A stretch of DNA of 64,000 nt, from positions 92,298-156,297 of the forward strand of contig NZ_LSOF01000019.1 in the NCBI RefSeq assembly GCF_001592875.1, read 5' to 3'. This document shows, in pieces, positions 26,484 to 35,621 of the stretch. The notes under the pieces were generated by a model, which ran no database searches, was not told the DNA's origin, and saw nothing but the letters and a program-made list of their open reading frames with translations. This DNA comes from Pseudomonas sp. BMS12 (GTDB taxonomy: Bacteria; Pseudomonadota; Gammaproteobacteria; Pseudomonadales; Pseudomonadaceae). A program made the translations under genes and the position numbers. Numbering within the stretch: the stretch's first letter is position 1; each line of letters opens with the position of its first letter.

Positions 26484-26601
26484 CTTGGGTTCCTCGCTGG
26501 GCCGCGAGATTGCGGACGGCGCGGACTATGCGCCGCTGGTTGAAAAATGTCCAGATGCTGTCGGGAGGCTGCAGGACGGCTATTCCGCTAGCGCCGTCGG
26601 G

Positions 26602-27636
26602 TTATTCGCTCAGTGACAGACGCTGACCGGCCATCAGCATGGCCAGGCGGGAAAGACTGCGCCATGGGTCGCCGGCGGCCTGGCCCTTGACCTGGGCGTC
26701 GATGCGCTGGGCGTCGATCAGCAGTTGGTGCCAGCGCGCTGCAGTGTGGCGTTGCACGGCCTTGGCGATCAGCGGGCGGCGTTTGTCCCAGATCGGCGGG
26801 CGGGCGCTGGCGAAGGCTTTTTCCAGTGGTACGCCCTGGCTGTACTGCTGGGCGATGCCGGCCAGCTGGCGCAGTTCGCGCGCCAGCATGACCAGGATGA
26901 ACAGCGACTCGACGCCCTCGCCGCGCAAGCCTTCGAGCATGCGCTGGGCATGCGCGGCCTCGCCGTTGAGGATGGCATCGATCAGGCCGAACACGTCATA
27001 ACGGGCACTGTCGGCCACCGCCGCCTGTACGGTGCTGGCGTCCACCTGGTTGCCTTCGGCGAGCAGCTTGAGCTTCTCGATTTCCTGGGCGGCGGCCAGC
27101 AGGTTGCCCTCGACGCGGGCGGCGATCAGCTCCACTGCTTCCTGGCTGGCGGCCAAGCCGGCCTGGGACAGGCGCTGACGAATCCAGGCGGGTAGCTGGG
27201 CGGCGTCCACGGGCCAGATCTGCAGGAACTGGCTGTTGGGGCCTTCGATCAGGGCCTTGGCCCACTTGGTCTTCTGCGTGCTGCCATCGAGCTTGGGCAG
27301 GCTGATGAGCAAGGTGGTGTCTTCCGGCGGACGCTGCAGGTATTCGAGGATGGCCGCAGTGCCCTTGTCGCCAGGCTTGCCATTGTTGATGCGCAGTTCG
27401 AGCAAACGCTTCTCGGCAAACAGCGACAGGCTGGCGCCTGCCTCGTAGAGCAGGCCCCAGTCGAAACTGGCCTCGGCATGGAACACCTGGCGCTCGCTGA
27501 CGCCTTGTGCGCGAGCGGCAGCGCGAATGGCGTCCTCGGCCTCCTGGCACAGCAGCGGTTCATCGCCGCTGACCACGTAGACCGGGGCGAGGCCGCCCTG
27601 CAGGTGTTTGCCGAGCTGGTTGGGATTGAGCTTCAT
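26602..27636 (-). CDS. holA: DNA polymerase III subunit delta
   Basis: A 344-aa clamp-loader subunit, which opens the beta clamp. It begins MKLNPNQLGKHL and contains the typical VYVVSGDEPLLCQEAEDAIR N-terminal segment; three AAA+-like domains fit its length. It follows lptE by 30 bp within the leuS-lptE-holA run, an arrangement also found in E. coli. Confidence 0.96.
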   Translation of the reverse strand: MKLNPNQLGKHLQGGLAPVYVVSGDEPLLCQEAEDAIRAAARAQGVSERQVFHAEASFDWGLLYEAGASLSLFAEKRLLELRINNGKPGDKGTAAILEYLQRPPEDTTLLISLPKLDGSTQKTKWAKALIEGPNSQFLQIWPVDAAQLPAWIRQRLSQAGLAASQEAVELIAARVEGNLLAAAQEIEKLKLLAEGNQVDASTVQAAVADSARYDVFGLIDAILNGEAAHAQRMLEGLRGEGVESLFILVMLARELRQLAGIAQQYSQGVPLEKAFASARPPIWDKRRPLIAKAVQRHTAARWHQLLIDAQRIDAQVKGQAAGDPWRSLSRLAMLMAGQRLSLSE

Positions 27637-27666
27637 CGCCGGGGCCGGTTTCCCGGCCCTATCCGC

Positions 27667-28278
27667 TTACTGGCTGATCGGCAGCTGGATCGGCGACTGC
27701 TGCGGCGCCGACTCCTGCTCGGCACGACGAGCCGCGGCGGCGGCTTCCGCTTCGGCCTGGGCCTTGGCTTCGGCTTCCTGCTGCAGTTGCTCCAGCTTGG
27801 CCGGGGTCAGCAGCTGCAGGCGCAGGGAGAGCTGTTGAACCAGCTCGCGACGCATCTCCTTGCGCACCTGTTCGGATTCCTGGCTGGAGCCGGTTAGGTT
27901 GTTGCCGTCGTGCACGTAGGTGGTCTGCACTTCCAGCTGATCCTGCAACAGCAGCATGTTCTTGCTGCCGCGGATCTCGTAGTCCAGTTTGCTGGTCAGC
28001 TCATACTCGACGCTGCGCGCGCTGCTGGTATAGCTGGCGGTGCGCTGGTCCTGCTGCTCGTTGGCCAGGAACAGGCGATAGGGCGCGCCGTTGTGCACCT
28101 TGACTCCACTGTTCTCGAGCAGTTGGCGCAGATCCTTGACCGTGTCGCCGTAGGCATTGCGTGCCTGCAGGTCGATTTCCTTGATGGCGAAGTCGGCATC
28201 GCCCGTGCCGCGCAGCTGGAAGCCACAGGCACTGAGCAGGGTGGCCATCGCGACGATCAGCAGATTCCGTTTCATCAT
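27667..28278 (-). CDS. lptE: LPS-assembly lipoprotein LptE
   Basis: A 203-aa outer-membrane lipoprotein, the plug of the LptD translocon that delivers LPS to the cell surface. Lipobox LLSAC is followed by GFQLRG, the classical LptE start. The C-terminal tail is rich in Gln, Glu and Ala and is probably disordered or coiled coil. It could start at either of two adjacent ATG codons (28278 or 28275). It lies 71 bp after leuS. Confidence 0.95.
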   Translation of the reverse strand: MMKRNLLIVAMATLLSACGFQLRGTGDADFAIKEIDLQARNAYGDTVKDLRQLLENSGVKVHNGAPYRLFLANEQQDQRTASYTSSARSVEYELTSKLDYEIRGSKNMLLLQDQLEVQTTYVHDGNNLTGSSQESEQVRKEMRRELVQQLSLRLQLLTPAKLEQLQQEAEAKAQAEAEAAAAARRAEQESAPQQSPIQLPISQ

Positions 28279-28349
28279 TCTCTTCTATCCCCTTGGAGAG
28301 TCCCGGTGCCATGCGGGCATGGCGCCGGGCTTAATCAGTTGGCGACTAC

Positions 28350-30962
28350 TCAGTTGGCAACAATGTTGACCAGCTTGCCCGGTACCACGATGACCTTGCG
28401 GATGGTCACCCCTTCGGTGAAGCGCTGCACGTTCTCGTTGGCGCGGGCGGCAGCCTCGACTTCCTCGCGGCTGGCGCTGGCCGGCACTTCGATCTGCCCA
28501 CGCAGCTTGCCGTTGACCTGGATGACCAGGGTCAGGTTGTCCTGCACCAGGGCACTTTCGTCGACCTGCGGCCAGGCTGCATCGATGATGGCGCCGCTCT
28601 TGCCCAGCTGTTGCCACAGTTCGTGGCAGATATGCGGGGTGATCGGCGCCAGCAGCAGAGCCACGGTTTCCAGGCCCTGCTGCAGCAGGGCGCGGTCCTG
28701 TTCGGTGGCGGTAGCGGCCTTCTCCAGCACGTTCATCAGGGTCATCACCTGGGCGATGGCGGTGTTGAACTTGTGGTGCTGGCCGACATCGTTGCTGGCC
28801 TGCTTGATGGCCAGGTGAATGGCGCGACGTACGGCCTTCTGCTCGTCGTTCAGGCTGGTAACTTCCAGTGCGCCCGGCAGGCCGGCGCTGACGTGGCCAT
28901 GGGCCAGGCGCCAGACGCGGCGCAGGAAGCGGTTGGCGCCTTCGATACCGGCGTCCGACCACTCGCAGCTCATGTCGGGCGGCGAGGCAAACATCATGAA
29001 CAGGCGGCAGGTGTCGGCGCCGTAGGCGTCGATCATGGCCTGCGGGTCGACGCCGTTGTTCTTCGACTTGGACATCTTCTCGGTGCCGCCGATTTCCACC
29101 GGCAGGCCGTCGCTCTTCAGCTTGGCGCCGATGACCTTGGCCTTGGCGTCGCGTTCGACTTCCACGTCGGCCGGGTTGAACCAGTCCTTGCCGCCGTTTT
29201 CCAGGGTGCGGTAGTAGGTCTCGGCGACCACCATGCCCTGGGTCAGCAGGTTCTTGAACGGCTCGTTGGAGGTGACCAGACCTTCGTCACGCATCAGCTT
29301 GTGGAAGAAGCGCGCGTACAAGAGGTGCAGGATGGCGTGCTCGATACCGCCGATGTACTGGTCCACCGGCAGCCAGTGGTTGGCGGCCTGCGGGTCGACC
29401 ATGCCGCCGGTGTAGCTCGGCGAGGCGTAGCGCGCGTAGTACCAGGACGACTCGACGAAAGTGTCCATGGTGTCGGTTTCACGCTTGGCCGCGCTGCCGC
29501 ATTTCGGGCAGGTGCACTCGTAGAACTCGGGCATCTTGGCCAGCGGCGAACCGGCACCGTCCGGTACCACGTCTTCCGGCAGGACTACCGGCAGCTGGTC
29601 TTCCGGCACGGGTACGTCGCCACAGCTCGGGCAGTGGATGATCGGGATCGGGCAGCCCCAGTAGCGCTGGCGGCTGATGCCCCAGTCACGCAGACGGAAC
29701 TGGGTCTTGCGCGTGCCGTGCTCGCTGGCTTCCAGGTCGCCGACGATGGCATCGAAGGCAGCGGTGAAGTCGAGGTTGTCGTACTTGCCGGAGTTGATGG
29801 TGGTCAGACCGGCCTTGTCGCCGTACCAGTCCTGCCAGGTGCTGGTGTCGTAGTCCTTGCCTTCGCCGGTGTAGACCTGCTTGATCGGCAGGTCGTACTT
29901 GCCCGCGAACTCGAAGTCACGCTCGTCATGTGCCGGTACGGCCATCACCGCGCCTTCGCCGTAGCCCCACAGCACGTAGTTGGCGACGAATACCGGCAGC
30001 TTGTCGCCGGTCAGCGGATGGATGACGAACTGGCCGGTGGCCAGGCCCTTCTTCTCCATGGTGGCCATGTCGGCCTCGGCCACGGAGCCTGCCTTGCATT
30101 CGGCGATAAAGGCGGCGATGGCCGGGTTGGCCTCGGCGGCACGCTGGGCCAGCGGGTGCTCGGCGGCCACGGCGACGTAGGTGGCGCCCATCAGGGTGTC
30201 GGGACGGGTCGAGTAGACCTTGAGCTGGCCGTCGATGCCGATGCTGGCGACGTCGTAATCGAACACGATGTCGGCACCGAAGCTCTTGCCGATCCAGTTG
30301 CGCTGCATGGTCTTGACCTGCTCGGGCCAGCCCTCCAGCTCATCCAGGCTGCTCAGCAGCTCTTCGGCATAGGCGGTGATCTTGAAGTAGTACATCGGGA
30401 TTTCGCGCTTCTCGATCAGCGCGCCCGAACGCCAGCCACGGCCGTCGATGACCTGCTCGTTGGCCAGGACGGTCTGGTCGACCGGGTCCCAGTTGACGGT
30501 GCCGTTCTTGCGATAGATCACGCCCTTCTCGAACAACTTGGTGAACAGCCACTGTTCCCAGCGGTAGTAGTCCGGCTTGCAGGTGGTGACTTCGCGAGTC
30601 CAGTCGATGGCCAGGCCCAGCGATTTCAGCTGGGTCTTCATGTAGTCGATGTTTTCGTAGGTCCACTTGGCCGGCGCGACCTTGTTTTTCATCGCGGCGT
30701 TTTCCGCCGGCATGCCGAAGGCGTCCCAACCCATCGGCTGCAGTACGTTCTTGCCCTGCATACGCTGGTAGCGGGCGATCACGTCACCGATGGTGTAGTT
30801 GCGCACGTGGCCCATGTGCAGCTTGCCGCTCGGGTAGGGGAACATCGACAGGCAGTAGAAGGTCTCCTTGCCTGGTTGCTCGCTCACTACAAAGGATTTC
30901 TGCTCGTTCCAGTGGGTCTGGGCGGCGGCTTCGATATCACGGGGCGAATACTGTTCGTGCAT
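28350..30962 (-). CDS. leuS: Leucyl-tRNA synthetase
   Basis: An 870-aa class Ia synthetase. The HIGH-type motif is PYPSGKLHMGHVRNY near residue 47 and the KMSKS motif is in EKMSKSKNNG near 627. A CP1 editing domain with a conserved T-rich segment (STRPDTLMGATYVAVA) sits between, and the CPKCGSAAK zinc-like insertion is present. The ATG at 30962 begins MHEQYSPRDIE, the family N-terminus. First gene of the leuS-lptE-holA run and divergent from the zinc-ribbon gene. Confidence 0.98.
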   Translation of the reverse strand: MHEQYSPRDIEAAAQTHWNEQKSFVVSEQPGKETFYCLSMFPYPSGKLHMGHVRNYTIGDVIARYQRMQGKNVLQPMGWDAFGMPAENAAMKNKVAPAKWTYENIDYMKTQLKSLGLAIDWTREVTTCKPDYYRWEQWLFTKLFEKGVIYRKNGTVNWDPVDQTVLANEQVIDGRGWRSGALIEKREIPMYYFKITAYAEELLSSLDELEGWPEQVKTMQRNWIGKSFGADIVFDYDVASIGIDGQLKVYSTRPDTLMGATYVAVAAEHPLAQRAAEANPAIAAFIAECKAGSVAEADMATMEKKGLATGQFVIHPLTGDKLPVFVANYVLWGYGEGAVMAVPAHDERDFEFAGKYDLPIKQVYTGEGKDYDTSTWQDWYGDKAGLTTINSGKYDNLDFTAAFDAIVGDLEASEHGTRKTQFRLRDWGISRQRYWGCPIPIIHCPSCGDVPVPEDQLPVVLPEDVVPDGAGSPLAKMPEFYECTCPKCGSAAKRETDTMDTFVESSWYYARYASPSYTGGMVDPQAANHWLPVDQYIGGIEHAILHLLYARFFHKLMRDEGLVTSNEPFKNLLTQGMVVAETYYRTLENGGKDWFNPADVEVERDAKAKVIGAKLKSDGLPVEIGGTEKMSKSKNNGVDPQAMIDAYGADTCRLFMMFASPPDMSCEWSDAGIEGANRFLRRVWRLAHGHVSAGLPGALEVTSLNDEQKAVRRAIHLAIKQASNDVGQHHKFNTAIAQVMTLMNVLEKAATATEQDRALLQQGLETVALLLAPITPHICHELWQQLGKSGAIIDAAWPQVDESALVQDNLTLVIQVNGKLRGQIEVPASASREEVEAAARANENVQRFTEGVTIRKVIVVPGKLVNIVAN

Positions 30963-31152
30963 GGGGTTTCGGCGCTGAAATAGGGGCTTCGAGAAACGCC
31001 GTAGCATACATGAGCCCCCTCGATTCAGGGAAACCCTGATTGCCCCCGGCTCGCGGGCCCGGTCGCCGTTTGTCGCGGCGTCCGGTTGCCGGGCGGGCCG
31101 ACGCTAAGCTTGTCACAGGGGCGTGCAGCGACGGCGCCCGGTTGAGGTGATG

Positions 31153-31617
31153 ATGGCAGAGTTGCGGCAGACGGAGGCAGGGGGCGGGCTCTACGAGCGG
31201 CTGTTGCAGCGCCTTGCCCTGGCGCTGGAGGAGGCGGATACCGCAACCCGTCTGCATCAGGCCGCACCGCTGGAACTGGAGCTGCGCGGTCTGACCCCGG
31301 CCGAGCTGGAGCTGATTCGTGCCTATCTCGATCGCGACTTGAACTGGCTGCGCGGCTGGCATGCGGCGGCCGAAGAGCTGGCGTCGATCGAGCTGCTGCC
31401 GGTGCGTCAGGGGCGAGCCGCGAGCAAGGCGAGCGGCAAGGCGCCGAGCCGGCCGCAGGGCAAGGTGGCGCCAGTGCGCGGCAAACCCCTGATCAGGAAG
31501 CGTCAGCAGCTCTGCTGCGCCTTGTGTGGCGCAGTGGCGCAGATCCAGCGTGGTGAAGGCGTGCTGCCATGCACCGCCTGCGGCTCCAAGCTGTTCCGCG
31601 CCGGGCAGCCGCGCTAG
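31153..31617 (+). CDS. Zinc-ribbon protein, YbeL/DUF1451-like
   Basis: A 154-aa protein with an N-terminal helical region and a C-terminal zinc ribbon (CALC at about 117-120 and CTAC near 140), separated by a Lys/Ala/Pro-rich linker. The position beside leuS matches ybeL of E. coli, of the DUF1451 family, although the linker is longer than I expect. ATG codons at 31150 and 31153 are both possible; the second has the better distance to the GAGG. Function unknown. Confidence 0.75.
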   Translation: MAELRQTEAGGGLYERLLQRLALALEEADTATRLHQAAPLELELRGLTPAELELIRAYLDRDLNWLRGWHAAAEELASIELLPVRQGRAASKASGKAPSRPQGKVAPVRGKPLIRKRQQLCCALCGAVAQIQRGEGVLPCTACGSKLFRAGQPR

Positions 31618-31679
31618 CGTCTACGCTCTCGACTAGGTCGCCAACTGCACATAGTCTCTGCGGGCACTTGGAGGTGCCC

Positions 31680-32447
31680 ATGGAACTGCGCTTTATCCTC
31701 AAACAATTGATCCTGCCGCCTGGCGGCTTTCTCCTGCTGATTCTGCTGGCCTGGCTGCTCTGGGCCTGGCTGGGACGGCCACGCTTGGCCAGTCTGTGCC
31801 TGGCAATCGGTCTGGCGGGGTTGTGGCTGTTCAGCCTGCCGGCGGTCATGGAGTGGGCGGGGCGGCAGATCGAGCGGGAGCCTGCCCTGGCGGAAGGTGA
31901 GTGGGCCGGGCTGGCGCAGCGGGCCGAAGTCATCGTGATTCTCGGTTCGGGACGCGAGGAGGCCGATCCCGCCTGGGGCAGCGACCAGCCCAGCGTCACC
32001 GCAATCGAGCGTCTGCGCTACGCGGCCCGATTGCAGCGTGCGTCGAGCCTGCCGATCCTGATCAGTGGCGGCCTGCACTACGGTCAGCCACCGAGTGAGG
32101 CGGGACTGATGGCGGATGCCCTGCAGCGCGATTTCGGCGTCGCGACGCGCTGGCGCGAAGAGCGCAGCCGCACCACCTGGGAGAATGCCTTGCTCAGCGC
32201 CGAGATGCTGCGTGGCGAAGGCATTCGCCGTGTGGTGCTGGTGACCCAGGCGGCGCATATGCCGCGTGCGCGCTGGTGCTTCGAGCAGCAGGGGCTGGAA
32301 GTGGTGGCGGCGCCGCTGGGTTTTCTCGGGGTGCCCAACGAGCGGCCGCTGGGCGGCTGGCTGCCGGAGAGCAAGGCCTTGTGGCAGAACACCCGCCTGC
32401 TTAACGAGGCCCTGGGGCTGGCGGTCTATCCGCTGCTCTATCGCTGA
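31680..32447 (+). CDS. elyC: ElyC/YdcF family DUF218 protein
   Basis: A 255-aa inner-membrane protein with two N-terminal helices (residues 9-55) and a DUF218 domain. The family motif VIVILGSGREE, ILISGGLHYGQPPSEAG and EERSRTTWENALLSAEML, with RVVLVTQAAHMPRARWCFE, match ElyC/SanA relatives. ElyC supports peptidoglycan and enterobacterial common antigen precursor metabolism in E. coli. The gene symbol is by similarity. It converges with lnt. Confidence 0.85.
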   Translation: MELRFILKQLILPPGGFLLLILLAWLLWAWLGRPRLASLCLAIGLAGLWLFSLPAVMEWAGRQIEREPALAEGEWAGLAQRAEVIVILGSGREEADPAWGSDQPSVTAIERLRYAARLQRASSLPILISGGLHYGQPPSEAGLMADALQRDFGVATRWREERSRTTWENALLSAEMLRGEGIRRVVLVTQAAHMPRARWCFEQQGLEVVAAPLGFLGVPNERPLGGWLPESKALWQNTRLLNEALGLAVYPLLYR

Positions 32448-32493
32448 GGCTGGGGCAGTGGGCTGCCGCGTCGCGGCGAGTCCACCTTCAGCC

Positions 32494-34041
32494 TTACTGG
32501 GTACAGGCGGTTTGCGGGGCCGCAGTGCGGGTGTCGCGGCGTCGTGCCCAGAGTGCCCAGGCCAGCAACAGGCTGCACAAGGCCGTCAGCGGCCAGCCGC
32601 GCCAGAGCAGGTAGGGCGTCAGGCCCTGCATGGGCTGTACCTCGCCGTAGAGCACGGCCTGCTGGAACTGCGGGATCTGCGTGGTGATGCGGCCCTGCGG
32701 GTCGATCAGCGCGGTGATGCCGTTGTTGGTGGCGCGGATCATCCAGCGCCCGGCTTCCAGGGCGCGCATCTGTGCCATTTGCAGGTGCTGCAGCGGGCCG
32801 ATGGAGGTGCCGAACCAGGTGTCGTTGCTCACTGTCAGCAGCAGGTCGCTGCGCGCGGCCAGTTCGGCGGCGAACTCCGGGTACACCACTTCGTAGCAGA
32901 TGAACGGCGCGATGCGCACGTCCTTGGCCAGCAGCGGACCCTGGTCGGCCGGGCCGCGGGCGAAGTCGGACATCGGCAGGTCGAAGAAGGCGATCAGCCC
33001 GCGCAGCAGGTCCTGCAGCGGTACGTACTCGCCGAAGGGCACCAGCTTCTGCTTCAGATAGGTGCCTTCGCCCCAGCCGGTCACCGTGATGCCGTTGTAG
33101 TAGCGCTTCTCGCCGCGCTCGTTGACCTGGCGCAGCGGTACGCCGGTGATCAGCGCGGCGTCGCGCTCGGCGGCCACCCGGCCCATCACTTTCAGGTAGC
33201 CCTCGGCGTATTCCTTGAGCACCGGCACGGCGGTTTCCGGCCAGACGATCAGGTCGGCGGCCCGGCTGCTCAGGGTCAGGTCGCGGTACAGGGCCAGTTG
33301 GGCGTCGAGCTGGGCCGGGTCCCACTTGAGGTTCTGCGCGACGTTGCCCTGGATGGCGGCGACCTTGAGCGGCTCGCCCTTGGGCGTGGTCCAGGCCTGG
33401 CCGTTGAGCGCCAGGCAGGCCAGCCAGGGGGCCAGCAGCAGAACCAGGGCCGCTGCCAGGCGGGGTTTGTGACGGCGCACGCGAGGCAGGTTGACCAGCA
33501 GGGCGGAACTGAGCGCCAGAACCAGGGAGATCAGCCACATGCCGCCGACCGGGGCCAGGCCGGCCAGTGGGCCCTGCAGCTGGCTGTAGCCGGAGTACAG
33601 CCAGGGGAAGCCGGTGAGGAACCAGCCACGAAAAGCTTCCTGGGCCAGCCACAGGGCGGCGAAGGCCAGGGCGTCGGCGATGGGCGCGTCGTTACGGCGT
33701 AGCCAGCGTGCCCAGAGCCAGGCGGGCAGGGCGAAGAACAGTGCCACGCCGGCGCAGAAGCCGAAGGTCAGGAAGGCCGCCAGCGGTACCGAGGCGGCGC
33801 CGTAGTCGTGGATGCTGACGTAGATCCAGCTGGTGCCGGCGAGGAACAGGCCGAGGCCGTAGCACCAACCGCGTAGCAGGGCCTGGCGCGGATTCAGCTC
33901 ACGCAGGCCGAGGTAGAAGAGGGCGATGGCGAGCAGTGCCAGCGGCCAGATATCGAAAGGGGCCAGGGCCAGGGTGGTGGAGGCGCCGCCGGCCATGGCC
34001 AGCAGATTGCCCGGCCAGCCGGGTTGGGTGATCCAGCGCAT
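32494..34041 (-). CDS. lnt: Apolipoprotein N-acyltransferase
   Basis: A 515-aa inner-membrane enzyme that adds the third acyl chain to lipoproteins. Six or more helices fill the first 200 residues and a nitrilase domain occupies about 220-480. The Glu-Lys-Cys triad is visible as LIVWPETAVP, KQKLVPFGEYVPL and FICYEVVYPEF. The ATG at 34041 starts MRWITQPGW; an open frame extends to 34074 without support. It lies downstream of corC, as in many Proteobacteria, but separated from it by 257 bp of repeats. Confidence 0.95.
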   Translation of the reverse strand: MRWITQPGWPGNLLAMAGGASTTLALAPFDIWPLALLAIALFYLGLRELNPRQALLRGWCYGLGLFLAGTSWIYVSIHDYGAASVPLAAFLTFGFCAGVALFFALPAWLWARWLRRNDAPIADALAFAALWLAQEAFRGWFLTGFPWLYSGYSQLQGPLAGLAPVGGMWLISLVLALSSALLVNLPRVRRHKPRLAAALVLLLAPWLACLALNGQAWTTPKGEPLKVAAIQGNVAQNLKWDPAQLDAQLALYRDLTLSSRAADLIVWPETAVPVLKEYAEGYLKVMGRVAAERDAALITGVPLRQVNERGEKRYYNGITVTGWGEGTYLKQKLVPFGEYVPLQDLLRGLIAFFDLPMSDFARGPADQGPLLAKDVRIAPFICYEVVYPEFAAELAARSDLLLTVSNDTWFGTSIGPLQHLQMAQMRALEAGRWMIRATNNGITALIDPQGRITTQIPQFQQAVLYGEVQPMQGLTPYLLWRGWPLTALCSLLLAWALWARRRDTRTAAPQTACTQ

Positions 34042-34116
34042 CGTGCATCCTTGAGCGGGGAGTCTGGCGGGCAAGGGTACTGGAAGCGTTGGCGGCTAGA
34101 AAGCCGAGGGATTGCC

Positions 34117-34184
34117 GTAGGAGGGGCCTTGGCCGCGACCTTGGCAGCGCGTGGCTTTCCAGTCGCGGCCAAGGCCCCTCCTAC
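34117..34184. repeat. Perfect 23-bp inverted repeat (REP-like), copy 1
   Basis: Arms 34117-34139 and 34162-34184 are exact reverse complements, beginning GTAGGAGGGGCC, with a 22-nt spacer. The same 23-mer occurs singly at 56581-56603. The GC-rich palindromic form and intergenic location fit Pseudomonas REP elements. Confidence 0.85.
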
Positions 34185-34224
34185 AAGTAGTACTGCGAGG
34201 TGCTAGCGCTCCGGGCTACGAGTC

Positions 34225-34288
34225 TGTGGGAGCGACTTCAGTCGCGATGCTGTTCGGTAAGTGCATCGCGGCTAAAGCCGCTTCCACA
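34225..34288. repeat. Imperfect 26-bp inverted repeat (REP-like), different family
   Basis: Arms 34225-34250 (starts TGTGGGAGCGACTTC) and 34263-34288 pair with about 22 of 26 matches around a 12-nt spacer. The motif GTGGGAGCGACTTCAGTCGC resembles a common Pseudomonas REP type. It sits just before the corC end. Confidence 0.8.
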
Positions 34289-34298
34289 AGGAAGTGGC

Positions 34299-35135
34299 TT
34301 AGCGCTCCAGCGGCGTCAGGCGCAGCAGGTGCAGGCGGCGGCTGTCGGCGTTGAGCACGCGGAAACGGTACTCGCCGATCTCGGTCACCTCGTTGCGCTT
34401 GGGCAGGTGGCCGAAGGCGCTCATCACCAGGCCGCCGACGGTGTCGAACTCATCGTCGGGGAATTCGGTGTCGAAGGACTGGTTGAAGTTCTCGATCGGC
34501 GTGAGTGCCTTGATCAGGAAGTCGCCGGACGGCAGCGGCTTGATATAGCTGTCTTCCTCGACGTCATGTTCGTCCTCGATGTCGCCGACGATCTGCTCCA
34601 GCACGTCTTCGATGGTCACCAGGCCGGCCACGCCGCCGTATTCGTCGATGACCACGGCCATGTGATTGTGGTTGGCGCGGAACTCGCGCAGCAGCACATT
34701 GAGGCGCTTGGACTCCGGCACGAAGGTGGCCGGGCGCAGCAGGTCCTTGATGTTGAACGGCTTGTCGCTGCCGAGGATCAGCGGCAGCAGGTCCTTGGCC
34801 AGGAGGATGCCGATCACTTCGTCGATGCTTTCGCCGATCACCGGGTAGCGCGAGTGGGCGGAGTCGATGATGGCGGGGAGGAATTCCTGGGGAGTCTGCC
34901 CGGATTTGATGCTGATCATCTGCGAACGCGGGACCATGATGTCGCGTACCTGCAGGTCGGCAACCTGGATGGCGCCTTCGACGATGGCCAGCGCCTCGCT
35001 GTCGAGCAGCTTGTTCTGGTGGGCTTCGCGCAGGACTTCCAGCAGTTCCTGGCGGTTTCTCGGCTCATGAGCAAAAGCTTGGGTCAGTTTGTTGAACCAG
35101 GACTTCTGCTCGTTGCTCGATCGGTCTTCGCTCAT
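34299..35135 (-). CDS. corC: CorC/YbeX family transporter-associated CBS protein
   Basis: A 278-aa cytoplasmic protein with a CBS pair (about residues 60-195; VRDIMVPRSQMISI, then FVPESKRLNVLL) and a C-terminal CorC_HlyC domain (about 200-275; DFLIKALTPIENFN, TVGGLVMSAFGHLP). It is implicated in magnesium/cobalt homeostasis and ribosome quality via YbeY. Located 27 bp downstream of ybeY. Confidence 0.95.
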   Translation of the reverse strand: MSEDRSSNEQKSWFNKLTQAFAHEPRNRQELLEVLREAHQNKLLDSEALAIVEGAIQVADLQVRDIMVPRSQMISIKSGQTPQEFLPAIIDSAHSRYPVIGESIDEVIGILLAKDLLPLILGSDKPFNIKDLLRPATFVPESKRLNVLLREFRANHNHMAVVIDEYGGVAGLVTIEDVLEQIVGDIEDEHDVEEDSYIKPLPSGDFLIKALTPIENFNQSFDTEFPDDEFDTVGGLVMSAFGHLPKRNEVTEIGEYRFRVLNADSRRLHLLRLTPLER

Positions 35136-35162
35136 GGTGGTTCTCAGGGGCCTTCTTGGCAG

Positions 35163-35621
35163 TTATTCGTTGTCGGCGTAAGGGTCGGGGTGACCCAGTT
35201 CAGCCAGCAATTCTCGTTCCAGTGCTTCCATTTCCTCGGCTTCCTCATCCTCGATGTGGTCGTAGCCGAGCAGGTGCAGGCAACCGTGGATGACCAGGTG
35301 CGCCCAGTGCGCCTCGCGGCTCTTGCCCTGTTCGGCGGCCTCGCGCTCGACCACTGGCGCGCAGATCACCAGGTCGCCGAGCAGCGGGATATCCAGCAGT
35401 TCGTCGGGCACGTCGGCCGGGAAGGACAGCACGTTGGTGGCGTAGTCCTTGTGCCGCCAGGTGTGGTTCAGCTCGCGACCTTCGGCCTCGTCGACCAGGC
35501 GGATGGTCAGCTCGGAGTCGGCCTGGCGCTGGCGCAGGGCCAGTTCGCACCAGCGGCGCAGCTGCTCCTCGCTCGGCAGCTCACGGGCGGCCGAGGCGTT
35601 CTGCAGGTCCAGTTCAAGCAT
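35163..35621 (-). CDS. ybeY: Endoribonuclease YbeY, rRNA maturation
   Basis: A 152-aa metal-dependent RNase with the H3xH5xH site HLVIHGCLHLLGYDH, required for 16S 3'-end maturation. It overlaps the end of phoH by 8 bases and lies 27 bp before corC. Confidence 0.96.
   Translation of the reverse strand: MLELDLQNASAARELPSEEQLRRWCELALRQRQADSELTIRLVDEAEGRELNHTWRHKDYATNVLSFPADVPDELLDIPLLGDLVICAPVVEREAAEQGKSREAHWAHLVIHGCLHLLGYDHIEDEEAEEMEALERELLAELGHPDPYADNE

Noticed and set aside
28611..30983. A 790-aa frame antisense to leuS
   Set aside because: Mirror of an essential synthetase with all motifs; long antisense frames are expected at this GC content.
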